Assembly (NCBI GenBank): GCA_947476305.1
Contig: CANJQE010000005.1
Span: forward strand, 1 to 38,118
DNA length: 38,118 nt
Source: Legionellaceae bacterium
GTDB lineage: Bacteria; Pseudomonadota; Gammaproteobacteria; Legionellales; Legionellaceae
Reading direction: 5' to 3'
Part shown: one piece after another, positions 17,725-28,248 of the stretch
Position numbering within the stretch: position 1 is the stretch's first letter
How the letters are laid out: each line of letters starts with the position of its first letter
Notes under the pieces: generated by a model
What the model saw: only the letters and a program-made list of their open reading frames with translations
Told to the model about the DNA's origin: nothing
The model's database searches: none
Position numbers and translations under genes: made by a program

Positions 17725-18683
17725 TTAATTGCAAAAAACACTTTATCGCTGCTTGTTTTTCCCTAATTGTTCCAACAATTGGTTTCGCGGAAGCACCTGT
17801 AGTTGATGACAGTGATAATTTTGCAATTATAGACGAACAGCCGGGGGCTGTTCGTCCTTATTACGATCAACCCCAAATAGAAAATGCTGAACTAGATGGG
17901 CCTCATGCTCAAAAATATCAAATGGACACGGATCAAGATGATGACGGTCCTGCTTTGGCTAAAGATGATGGTTTTGACCAAAATAGTCATGCACAAAATA
18001 GTGTAAAAAATAGTGCGGCCTTGATTGATCGTGTACAGATTTTACAAAAAGAAGTGCAAGAATTACGTGGCCAATTAGAAGTTCAGGGTCATGAGTTAAA
18101 AAAATTACAAGAACAACAATTATCTTTTTATAAAGATTTAGATTCCCGAATTAATAATGGTGCAAAATCAACTACTGCAAAAGCACCTACAGATATGTCT
18201 ACGGCCAATAAAGTGGCTGTGTCTGCACCTCATAAAGTAGGTGTAGCTCCATCTGCAGTAGTTACTCCAGTAGTCGCCGCTCCAGCTTCTAGAGTTAATC
18301 CTGCTGATGAACAAATTAGCTATTTGGCTGCTTATGAATTAGTTAAAAATAAGCAACATGACAATGCAATTAAAGCCATGCAAACCTTTGTGCAAAAGTA
18401 TCCGCAAGGCGGATATACTGCCAATGCTCAATATTGGTTAGGTGAATTATTTATGGTTAAAAAAGATTATCCTAAAGCTATTGAACATTTTGAGCTTGTA
18501 CTGCAAAAATTCCCCTCATCGACTAAAGCGGCGGCCAGTATGTTAAAAGCCGGCTATGCTTATTCTGCATCAGGAAATAATCAAGAAGCAAAAAAACGAT
18601 TACAGCAAGTAGTAAAAAATTATCCTGGTACACCAACTGCTCAATTAGCTAATTTAAAATTAGAGGCAATTAACGCTATATGA
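17721..18683 (+). CDS. cpoB: Tol-Pal system protein CpoB/YbgF
   Basis: Signal peptide, coiled coil, C-terminal TPR; directly downstream of pal with ATGA overlap. Confidence 0.9.
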   Translation: MINCKKHFIAACFSLIVPTIGFAEAPVVDDSDNFAIIDEQPGAVRPYYDQPQIENAELDGPHAQKYQMDTDQDDDGPALAKDDGFDQNSHAQNSVKNSAALIDRVQILQKEVQELRGQLEVQGHELKKLQEQQLSFYKDLDSRINNGAKSTTAKAPTDMSTANKVAVSAPHKVGVAPSAVVTPVVAAPASRVNPADEQISYLAAYELVKNKQHDNAIKAMQTFVQKYPQGGYTANAQYWLGELFMVKKDYPKAIEHFELVLQKFPSSTKAAASMLKAGYAYSASGNNQEAKKRLQQVVKNYPGTPTAQLANLKLEAINAI

Positions 18684-19333
18684 ATAGGTTTACCAGTCAA
18701 TTAAGAATTACGGAGATATTTCATTCATTACAAGGAGAGTCAGTAACAATAGGATTGCCTACCGTTTTTGTGCGACTTACTGGTTGTCCTTTGCGCTGTC
18801 AATATTGTGATACAGCTTATGCTTTTACAGGTGGAGAAGTACTTGACTTAGATAATATTCTAGAAAAAGTGGCTTCCTATGAATGCACTCATGTCTGCGT
18901 CACGGGTGGTGAACCTTTAGCGCAACCTGCATGTAACTTATTATTAACAAAATTGTGTGACCAAGGTCATTTCGTCTCTTTAGAAACCAGTGGCGCTCGA
19001 GATATTGCCGCGGTGGATAAAAGAGTCATGATAGTTATGGATTTAAAAACGCCGGATTCTTTAGAGGAAGATAAAAATCTTTTAAGTAATTTGGAGCATT
19101 TAAAAAATACAGATCAAATTAAATTTGTATTATGCAGTCGTAAAGATTACGACTGGGCCTCCTCTTTAATTAAAGAATATAAGCTTGAGCAACAGGTACA
19201 GCTTTTATTTTCCCCTAGCTGGAATCAATTAAATCATACTGACTTGGCTAATTGGATCATTGAAGATAAATTACCCGTTCGCTTTCAGTTGCAGCTCCAT
19301 AAAATATTATGGAATGACGCAGCCGGCCATTGA
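18680..19333 (+). CDS. queE: 7-carboxy-7-deazaguanine synthase QueE (radical SAM)
   Basis: SLQGESVTIGLPTVFVRLTGCPLRCQYCDTAYAF, VTGGEPLAQ. Confidence 0.93.
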   Translation: MNRFTSQLRITEIFHSLQGESVTIGLPTVFVRLTGCPLRCQYCDTAYAFTGGEVLDLDNILEKVASYECTHVCVTGGEPLAQPACNLLLTKLCDQGHFVSLETSGARDIAAVDKRVMIVMDLKTPDSLEEDKNLLSNLEHLKNTDQIKFVLCSRKDYDWASSLIKEYKLEQQVQLLFSPSWNQLNHTDLANWIIEDKLPVRFQLQLHKILWNDAAGH

Positions 19334-19350
19334 TTTCAAGGAGAAAGTCT

Positions 19351-20301
19351 ATGCATTGGCTTGCTCAAGCACCTGCAAATATTGCCTTAATTAAATATAT
19401 GGGGAAGAAGGATGCACATTCTAATCTCCCTGATAATTCATCTTTATCTTATACCCTGAATAATCTATTAAGTACGGTACGATTAGAACTTATTTCTCAA
19501 GAGCACGATTTATGGCAGCCCTTATTAATGCCGGGTATAGAAAATGATTTTCCTTTAGCAAAAGCGGGGCAAGATCGTTTTATTGCTCATTTACAAAGAC
19601 TAAAAAATCATTTTTCTTATTCAGGTGGTTTTTTAATACAGTCTAATAATAATTTTCCCTATGGTAGTGGTTTAGCGAGTTCTGCATCAAGTTTTGCAGC
19701 TTTAACTCGTTGTGCTTCCTTAGCCTTAAGTGAGCTAACAGGTAAAGAATCTCCTTCAATAGAAGAGCAAGCGCAACTCAGTCGTTTAGGATCGGGTTCT
19801 TCTTGTCGTTCTTTTTATTCACCTTGGGCTTTATGGAAAGAAAACGAGGTAATCGGACTTGAGCTTCCTTATACTCAATTAATACATCAAGTAATTGTCA
19901 TTTCTAATCAAGAAAAAAAAGTGTCTTCAAGTGAAGCTCATAAACGAGTACAGACAAGTCCTCTTTATAGTTCTCGCGGGCAACGAGCGGAAGAACGTTT
20001 AGATGATTTACTACAGGCTTTACGATCTAAAGATTGGTCTAGAATTTCTCAGCTTTGCTGGGATGATTTTCAAGACATGCATCATTTATTTTCTAGTTCT
20101 GCGCAAGCTTTTTCTTATATCACTGAAGAAAGTACTCAGATTTTAAATAAATTAAGTGCTTTATGGGAGCAACAAGGCGATGGTCCTATAGTCACTATGG
20201 ATGCAGGACCAAATATACATTTATTATATCGTATGGATCAAATGGAGCAAGCGGAACAATTTAAAGTAGAACATCTAGCGGACAGATATCATGTTCTATG
20301 A
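19351..20301 (+). CDS. mvaD: Diphosphomevalonate decarboxylase
   Basis: APANIALIKYMGKKD, LPDNSSLSYTLN, GSGLASSASSFAAL, MDAGPNIHLLY. ATG at 19351 follows AAGGAGA. Confidence 0.93.
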   Translation: MHWLAQAPANIALIKYMGKKDAHSNLPDNSSLSYTLNNLLSTVRLELISQEHDLWQPLLMPGIENDFPLAKAGQDRFIAHLQRLKNHFSYSGGFLIQSNNNFPYGSGLASSASSFAALTRCASLALSELTGKESPSIEEQAQLSRLGSGSSCRSFYSPWALWKENEVIGLELPYTQLIHQVIVISNQEKKVSSSEAHKRVQTSPLYSSRGQRAEERLDDLLQALRSKDWSRISQLCWDDFQDMHHLFSSSAQAFSYITEESTQILNKLSALWEQQGDGPIVTMDAGPNIHLLYRMDQMEQAEQFKVEHLADRYHVL

Positions 20302-21169
20302 TTTTTCAATTACAACTTATGGAAAATGGATTTTAGCTGGTGAGCATGCGGTAGTTAGAGGCCATGGCGCCCTAGTATTTCCCATTAAAGAACGACAATT
20401 CACTTTAAAATACAATGCTTCTCCACAATCATTAGGTGCTGATTATGCTGGTTCTAGTGGTGCTGAAATGCATTTGTTATTTTGGAGCGTACTAGAACAA
20501 GGTATGAGCTTATTAGGCCGTTCTTTAAATCAATTGGAAGGGCATTTTCATTTAATGAGTACTATTCCTGTAGGTGTAGGAATGGGAGCATCTGCTGCTC
20601 TTTGTGTTGCTATGAGTTCCTGGTTTTGTGCCCAAAAGATGCTTGAAGAAAATAAACGTTTAGAATTTGCTAAAGAGTTAGAGCATCTATTTCACGGTAA
20701 AAGCAGCGGCTTAGACATTGCTGGTGTGGCTTCTAATAAGGGTGTTTATTTTAAGCAGGGAGAATGTACCCCTATTAAGCAGAACCTTCAACCTCTTTGG
20801 TTCTTATCTTCATGCAATCAAATTGGTATTACTTCGCATTGTATTCAACAGGTACAAACGCTTTGGGATAATAATCCTCAATTAGCTCAAGCTATTGATG
20901 AACAAATGGTGGAGTCTGTATCTGAATGTAGAAAAGCACTGGAAGAGAATAATCCCCATGCGCTAAGTGATTTAGCGAAGGCAATGAATAAAGCAGCAAA
21001 CTGTTTTTCTCAATGGGGTTTAGTCAGTGAAAGCTTGCAGCAACATATGAATTATTTATTTCAAGCAGGTGCATTAGCTGTGAAACCCACAGGCTCAGGT
21101 GGTGGGGGCTTTGTATTGAGTTTATGGGAGGAAAAACCTAAACTTGATATTGGTTTGATAGCTGTTTAA
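20291..21169 (+). CDS. mvaK1: Mevalonate kinase (GHMP)
   Basis: GKWILAGEHAVVRG, PVGVGMGASAALCVA, HGKSSGLDIAG, KPTGSGGGGFVLSL. Confidence 0.88.
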   Translation: MFYDFSITTYGKWILAGEHAVVRGHGALVFPIKERQFTLKYNASPQSLGADYAGSSGAEMHLLFWSVLEQGMSLLGRSLNQLEGHFHLMSTIPVGVGMGASAALCVAMSSWFCAQKMLEENKRLEFAKELEHLFHGKSSGLDIAGVASNKGVYFKQGECTPIKQNLQPLWFLSSCNQIGITSHCIQQVQTLWDNNPQLAQAIDEQMVESVSECRKALEENNPHALSDLAKAMNKAANCFSQWGLVSESLQQHMNYLFQAGALAVKPTGSGGGGFVLSLWEEKPKLDIGLIAV

Positions 21170-21212
21170 TCATTAACATGCTCGAAGGATTTGTTGCTTT
21201 TTCTGTCTTTAT

Positions 21213-23399
21213 CTAAAGACTCATTTTCACAAAGCTAGAAAATTTATTAGCTTGTAACAATCGTTTGCCTAAGAGTTTGATAATGAGGCGATCTAAAGTA
21301 ATACCTAATTGAGGCTGCTCAATGTATAGTCTTTCTAATGCTTCATCTGTTAATTGATATAAGACACTGTCTTCACTAGCAATAACTGTTGCAGAGCGAG
21401 TATCTTTTAAAAATAATCCCATTTCCCCAACAATAGCTCCTTCTTTAATGCGGATCAAACGTATTTGATGTTTTGTTCCATAGGCCAAAAAAACCATTAA
21501 TTGGCCTTTAGCTAGATAGAGCAAATCTTTTGCCACATCTCCTTGTTGATAGATAATTTCATTTTCTTTTGCTTTTGTACGTTTAAAATAAGTAAGTAAG
21601 AGTTTATTTTCCTCACTACTTGCTGTAAGAAATTGGAATTGTTCTAGAGGGGATATAGATATTTCTTCCTTGGCAATAATGTGATCTTCGCACCATTCTA
21701 TGGCATGATCTAGGTCTTCAAATTCCGAATAATAAAGCTCGTCGGAAGAAGTATTGGTAATAAAACGATTAATTTCCTTTTTAATTTCAGGGGGGAGATT
21801 CGCAAATACTAAACGAATCTCACGCATTTTACAGGATTGCAGAAGTTTAATGATACTCATAAAACAGGAAACTTCCATCCCAATAACGCGGGAAAAATCT
21901 AAGAGCAGATATTGGATGTTGTAATCCTTATTTCTATCTATCTCATCAATAATTTTATTCATAATAAAGGCCGTATTACCAAAAAATAAATAACCAGAGA
22001 TAATAGGAATAAGAATTTCTTTTCCTTTCCTGCTTAAAATTCCTTTTTCTTGTTCTGTGCGCTCTACTGTTGAGCGAATTAAATCACCGCTCATGAAGGC
22101 TCTAATCACCTCAATACGGCTGTAATGAATAACAAAAAGAATTAAGGATAAAAATATTCCTACGATTAAGCCTGTTAAAAAGCCTTGTAAAGCAATCACT
22201 AAGGTTATGCTAAGAACAATAATATAGTTGGGCCAGGAGATTCTCTTTCTAATATCAATGAGCCATTCAAGTAGAAAATCAAGGGCAACATAGAGCAATA
22301 CAGCGCCAAAAACGGCTTTAGGTAAAAAGTTTAAGCAGGATGTTCCGATCACCAAAATAATAGCGATGATAACGCCACTCATAATACCAACCATACGCGA
22401 ATTAAGTTTAAGTTTTAAATTAACTCGCGACATAGCTAAGCCTTGATATCCGCCTAAACCTCCTAAACTACCTGCTAGTAAATTAGCAATTCCAGTTACT
22501 TTAAGTTCTTTATTAATATCCATGGTTTCATTAGACATGATTTCAAAACTAGATGCATTCAAGAGAAGACTAATGACTGATAAAGTAATCAGAATAAGAT
22601 AATCAGGGATGTAGTTACTAATAATGGTCCATTGTACATGCCCCTGAAAGGCGTTAAGACTAGGAATAGTTGCCAGTGTTCCTTTGGGGAAAGGTCCTAT
22701 TAGCCATCCATGCTCTTCAGCAGTGCTAAAAGATATTCCCATAATCAAAAGATAAATATAAAACAAAACAATAGCGCCTAGTACCAAGCCAGATAAAACC
22801 AAATAATGATTAAAACGGCGCATCATCAATACCATAAAAAAACCATACCCTAATGGAGCTAGCCAAAAACCTAAAAGTTCTGGAGTGAAAAAAGAAGTTA
22901 AATGAGAGAAATCAAGGGGTGTTTTGGTTAAAAAATTTAAACTTTGGCTTAAAATCAACCACCCCGTTCCAGCTAGGAATCCTCCAATGACTGGGTAGGG
23001 GAAGTAGCGTATTAACTTACCAAGTTTTAATTGTCCTAGCAAAAACATGACCAAGCCACTACTCATGGTCATAGTAATGGTGATGGCCATAATGGTAGGT
23101 AATAAATCGGCAGGATTTGATATTTGGCCGACAATGTCATAGCTAGTTACTGCAAGAATAGCAGCAAATACATCTTGTGCTTGGCCTATAGTCCGTTTAG
23201 ACGTGCTGAAAGCGCCCAAGACAATCATTGAAATCAGCGTACCAATTAAGCTGGAACTAGCCCCTATAAGTAAATATTGAGAAAGTTCACCATGATAAAT
23301 AAGAGCAGCAAACGCTACAGAAGAGACAGCTGATATGATTCCAATAATAGCGCCAGCAAAAATACTTTTGGATAGGGTGTTTATGTATCCATTCATCAC
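21213..23399 (-). CDS. SulP-family anion transporter with STAS and C-terminal cyclic-nucleotide-binding-like domain
   Basis: Multi-TM SulP core, STAS (YLLLDFSRVIGMEVSCFMSIIKLL), then CAP-like IIYQQGDVAKDLLYLAKGQLMVF...GAIVGEMGLFLKDTRSATVIA. Confidence 0.9.
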   Translation of the reverse strand: MMNGYINTLSKSIFAGAIIGIISAVSSVAFAALIYHGELSQYLLIGASSSLIGTLISMIVLGAFSTSKRTIGQAQDVFAAILAVTSYDIVGQISNPADLLPTIMAITITMTMSSGLVMFLLGQLKLGKLIRYFPYPVIGGFLAGTGWLILSQSLNFLTKTPLDFSHLTSFFTPELLGFWLAPLGYGFFMVLMMRRFNHYLVLSGLVLGAIVLFYIYLLIMGISFSTAEEHGWLIGPFPKGTLATIPSLNAFQGHVQWTIISNYIPDYLILITLSVISLLLNASSFEIMSNETMDINKELKVTGIANLLAGSLGGLGGYQGLAMSRVNLKLKLNSRMVGIMSGVIIAIILVIGTSCLNFLPKAVFGAVLLYVALDFLLEWLIDIRKRISWPNYIIVLSITLVIALQGFLTGLIVGIFLSLILFVIHYSRIEVIRAFMSGDLIRSTVERTEQEKGILSRKGKEILIPIISGYLFFGNTAFIMNKIIDEIDRNKDYNIQYLLLDFSRVIGMEVSCFMSIIKLLQSCKMREIRLVFANLPPEIKKEINRFITNTSSDELYYSEFEDLDHAIEWCEDHIIAKEEISISPLEQFQFLTASSEENKLLLTYFKRTKAKENEIIYQQGDVAKDLLYLAKGQLMVFLAYGTKHQIRLIRIKEGAIVGEMGLFLKDTRSATVIASEDSVLYQLTDEALERLYIEQPQLGITLDRLIIKLLGKRLLQANKFSSFVKMSL

Positions 23400-23416
23400 T
23401 CTTTTTATCCTTCAGG

Positions 23417-23543
23417 GAAGAACGTCCGTATTTGGCGCATCTTGAACGAAAAACACTAGGGGAAAATGCTCGCATAGTCTATCTATGCTGCGCTTTCCCC
23501 TAGTGTTTTTCGTTCAACCTGCACTCAAATACGGACGTTCTTC
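23417..23543. repeat. Long near-perfect inverted repeat (127 bp)
   Basis: Arms GAAGAACGTCCGTATTTG...TTGAACGAAAAACACTAGGGGAAA...GCATAG and the reverse complement; central loop TCTAT. Confidence 0.95.
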
Positions 23544-23645
23544 AATATTTACATGATTATAAACTCTGCATCCAGAGAACATATGGCTAGCAGTATATTG
23601 GGCAAGGAGCATAAAATTAAAGGAGCTGGTGGTTATTCAAAGAAT

Positions 23646-23915
23646 TTATTCAACAAATTGATAATAATCTTCATCTTTTTTAACCATACCTAATTCATAA
23701 CGTGCCTGTTCTTCTAGAGCTTGTTCTCCACTTTTTAATTCTTGAATATCGGCTTCTAAAGCCTTATTGCGAGTAGCTAATTTATTATTTTCTTGTTGAT
23801 GTTCTTTAAGTTTTTCTTGCAAGCTAATCCATTGAATGATGTTGCCATCTCCAAGCCAAAGTTTATGTTGTAAAACAACTAACGCAATAATTAAAACGAT
23901 GAATACTGGGCGCAT
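23646..23915 (-). CDS. ftsB: Cell division protein FtsB
   Basis: Small TM + coiled-coil protein, EEQARYELGMVKKDEDYYQFVE C-term; near eno. Confidence 0.9.
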   Translation of the reverse strand: MRPVFIVLIIALVVLQHKLWLGDGNIIQWISLQEKLKEHQQENNKLATRNKALEADIQELKSGEQALEEQARYELGMVKKDEDYYQFVE

Positions 23916-24107
23916 AAGTTGTGCTTCTTGATGAGTCCGTCTTTCTTACATTCTATTATCTTATTACGGTCATGAGCAATATTTTAACCATAAATCTCTG
24001 AAGTTTTCTGAAAATCAGGAGAAGATTACGTCATTATTTTAATAAAAGTTGGTTTTGGTTAAATTTTGTTCTATATTTAATTGAGGTATTATATTATTAG
24101 GATGATA

Positions 24108-24281
24108 ATGAAGGCTTTTATTTCTATTCTTTTCATGGGGGCTTTATTTTTATTTAGTAGTGCTAATGCCGCAGGTGGGGCTAACTCTGGGGCAGTAAAT
24201 CCTGAACAGTTGCAAAAGGCTTCAAATGCTATAGATAATTCCCCTCAGGCAAAAGAACAAGCACCTAAGGAAGCTGAATAA
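24108..24281 (+). CDS. Small exported protein
   Basis: MKAFISILFMGALFLFSSANA signal peptide followed by a ~36 aa Q/A/P/K-rich mature region. Confidence 0.55.
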   Translation: MKAFISILFMGALFLFSSANAAGGANSGAVNPEQLQKASNAIDNSPQAKEQAPKEAE

Positions 24282-24313
24282 ATCATGAAGCTCGAAGAAG
24301 AGAACTAAATCGT

Positions 24314-24350
24314 AGTAACCATATAGAAGTTAAATCTCTAAATGGTTACT
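24314..24350. terminator. Possible terminator hairpin between the small exported gene and eno
   Basis: AGTAACCAT...ATGGTTACT followed by a T-rich tract; long loop makes it weak. Confidence 0.35.
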
Positions 24351-24359
24351 TTATTCCTT

Positions 24360-25655
<1,296 letters not shown>

Positions 25656-25736
25656 CTATTGTTTTGTTATGCTGAGTGATTGTCAATAAAAACATGGTTG
25701 CAGGACGATTTTTTGTTCTGATATGGAGGAATAAAC

Positions 25737-26495
25737 TTAGACATAGACCGCCACTGATGCCATTAATAAAAAGCCAATAATTACAAAACTGAAATCTCTT
25801 AGATTGCAACAACGTTCTACCATGACGCAACGTTCTAAACCATGTAAGGTCCCTAAATAAAGAAAGGTGCCGGCTGAGGCTGAGATTAAAATTGGATCAA
25901 AAATAGAGTTTGTTTCTATTCCATGCCCAAAATACCAGCCAAAATAGATACCAACGGGGGTCATGAGACTAAAAATAAAAAAGAAAATCATGCTTTTGTT
26001 CGTACTCATGGAGCTTTTATTGAGTTGCACGGCGATAGCAAAGCTTTCTGCCCATTTATGAGTAATAATGGCGAGGAACAGCATGATAATCATAGAATTA
26101 TGATGAGCTAAACCTAGAGCTGCTCCAAGCATAATGGAGTGCACAGAAAGCATCGCCCAGGCTAGAATAGCAAAGGCAGGATGAGAAGCTTCATGATGAT
26201 GATAAAGTTCTTTGCCTAAATGTTCAAACCATAGAAAAATCAAAAAGACCGCCCCGGTAATAATAAAGGCGAAAGGATAGTTATATCCTAAGTGATTAAA
26301 TAAATGCGCTGCATCAGGCAACATATGAAGAAGTGCTGCACCTAGAAAAACACCGGTAGCCAATGTTTCACCTACTGGAAAATCAATATGTGAATCGTCT
26401 TTAATGCGTTTTTTAAAGGGATACCAGCCAGCAAGTAAGATGACTATAAAAATAATCAAACCAAAGAGTATTTTTAAACCAGTAGCAGATAACAT
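25737..26495 (-). CDS. ZIP-family metal transporter
   Basis: LATGVFLGAALLHMLPDA, ILAWAMLSVHSIMLGAALGL, HKWAESFAIAVQL. Confidence 0.85.
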   Translation of the reverse strand: MLSATGLKILFGLIIFIVILLAGWYPFKKRIKDDSHIDFPVGETLATGVFLGAALLHMLPDAAHLFNHLGYNYPFAFIITGAVFLIFLWFEHLGKELYHHHEASHPAFAILAWAMLSVHSIMLGAALGLAHHNSMIIMLFLAIITHKWAESFAIAVQLNKSSMSTNKSMIFFFIFSLMTPVGIYFGWYFGHGIETNSIFDPILISASAGTFLYLGTLHGLERCVMVERCCNLRDFSFVIIGFLLMASVAVYV

Positions 26496-26614
26496 ATTAG
26501 TCCTAGGTATTCATTAGGATACAGACAGGTAAGTCAGGATCTTGGCGTTTTTCATCTGTCCTGTAACTGTCTAAATTAAAAAGAGATGAATTGTACCTGT
26601 AAATTAATGATTCG

Positions 26615-27808
26615 TCATTCTTGTACTGCTTCATCATGATGAACAATTTCATGCAAACTAAATAAACGGATTTCTTTTATATTAGCTTGTAATTGCAAAG
26701 CTAAGAGTACTCTTTGATGTAATTCTTTCCACTGAGTAAACTGCTCATTACATGCGATATCGATGCTAATCGTGCCGTCCAAGTAATGTACATTCCAAAA
26801 TAAGATTTGTGGGAAATCAATATGCACTTCATTCAGCAATTGTTCTTGTAAGACTTTTCGACTAGGTAAATGCAAAGAAGGGCTAGAGATTTCATCATCT
26901 TCATGGTCTACATGCACAATTACATCGTTCACAGTTGCGATTTGTGTTACGAGGGCTTGATGAACATGCTGGGCAATATAATGGCCTTCAGAAACCGAGA
27001 TTTTAGGAGAAACCATAATATGCACATCAATAAGCACATCATTACCCATAGAGCGGCTACGTAATTGATGAATACGTTCTACGCCATGAACGTTTTGGAT
27101 GACTTGTTCAATTTGTGCTAGTAATTCGGCACTCACAGCAGTATCCACTAGCTCTTTTACACTGTTCCAACCGTAGTTCCAACCCATTTTAATAATCATT
27201 AAACCTACAATGAGCGCCGCCACAGAATCTAAATATCCGAACCCAGCTAAACTTCCAATAAGTCCTACTAACACTACTAAAGATGAGGCTGCATCAGAGC
27301 GATGATGCCAAGCATTAGCCATAATTAAAGGAGAATTAATTTTGCTTCCTACATGCCTTGTATAATGAAACAAGCCTTCATTAATCAAAATAGAACTGCA
27401 AATGATAGGTAATGCAAGCCAACTAGGCATGGTTGTTGTGGCCTCAAGCAATGATTCAAAAGCATCCCAAGCAATACCAAAACCCGCAAGACAAAGTAAT
27501 AAAGACAAAAATAAAGTCGCTGCAGTTTCAATGCGCTGATGACCATAAGGATGAGATTCATCTGCATCAAGACTTCCATATTTGGAGGCAAATAACACCA
27601 TGACATCAGTGATGAGATCAGAAAATGAATGAGCGCCATCAGCAACTAGGGCATGAGAATGAAATAAAAAGCCGCCAATAAGTTTAATAAAGCCAAGAAA
27701 GGCATTAAACAGCGCGCCAATAAGAGTTACTTTTTTAGCCTGCCAATATCTATCATGCTGAGTCATGATACTTTGATGACCTATTTTGTTTGTCACTGAA
27801 TTTACCAT
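26615..27808 (-). CDS. Cation diffusion facilitator (CDF) metal efflux transporter
   Basis: LVADGAHSFSDLITDVMVL, DESHPYGHQRIETAATL, NAWHHRSDAASSLVVLVG motifs. Confidence 0.92.
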   Translation of the reverse strand: MVNSVTNKIGHQSIMTQHDRYWQAKKVTLIGALFNAFLGFIKLIGGFLFHSHALVADGAHSFSDLITDVMVLFASKYGSLDADESHPYGHQRIETAATLFLSLLLCLAGFGIAWDAFESLLEATTTMPSWLALPIICSSILINEGLFHYTRHVGSKINSPLIMANAWHHRSDAASSLVVLVGLIGSLAGFGYLDSVAALIVGLMIIKMGWNYGWNSVKELVDTAVSAELLAQIEQVIQNVHGVERIHQLRSRSMGNDVLIDVHIMVSPKISVSEGHYIAQHVHQALVTQIATVNDVIVHVDHEDDEISSPSLHLPSRKVLQEQLLNEVHIDFPQILFWNVHYLDGTISIDIACNEQFTQWKELHQRVLLALQLQANIKEIRLFSLHEIVHHDEAVQE

Positions 27809-28014
27809 AATAACATAAGCCTATTGCAAGCAGCCAGAATAGCGTTCTCGGATAGCCGTTGAGATAGTGCTTTCAATCATAGCAACTACAGTTTTCTACA
27901 AATCTTTAACTTAACGTGAGTTCGAGATTATTGTACATCAAACAAATTGGTAAGTTCTAAAGCATTCTAAGCTAAGTCTAGTTTTATATGGAGTTTTTAA
28001 TATTGCACACAAGC

Positions 28015-28168
28015 TTATCCACAGATTTTGTGGATAAAAAAAATAAATTGATTTGTGTGGAAAAGCTTAATAAGCCTTATAGCTAAAGGATCTTTAGATT
28101 TAAAAAGATAAAAACGCTTAGAAAAAGGAATTGAAGCATCTTAGAGTTATCCACATGGCTGTGAATAA
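28015..28168. promoter_or_regulatory. DnaA-box cluster (candidate origin or DnaA-regulatory/titration locus)
   Basis: TTATCCACA at 28015-28023(+), 28029-28037(-), 28147-28155(+); TTATTCACA at 28160-28168(-); TTTTCCACA at 28056-28064(-). AT-rich intergenic region upstream of the CDF gene, downstream of recG. Confidence 0.75.
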
Positions 28169-28248
28169 TGATAAAGGATTAAAACCGACTATATTAACAA
28201 AGAAATAAATAAAAAACAGTCTTGACTTTAATAAATTTAAAAATATTT

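Noticed and set aside
23287-23475. 62-aa minus-strand ORF across the palindrome
   Set aside because: Overlaps the SulP start in another frame and reads through the inverted repeat; no protein features.
28015-28045. Interpretation of TTATCCACAGATTTTGTGGATAAAAAAAATAAA as a rho-independent terminator
   Set aside because: On the + strand the hairpin is followed by A, not T; on the - strand the T run precedes the hairpin. DnaA boxes explain the symmetry better.
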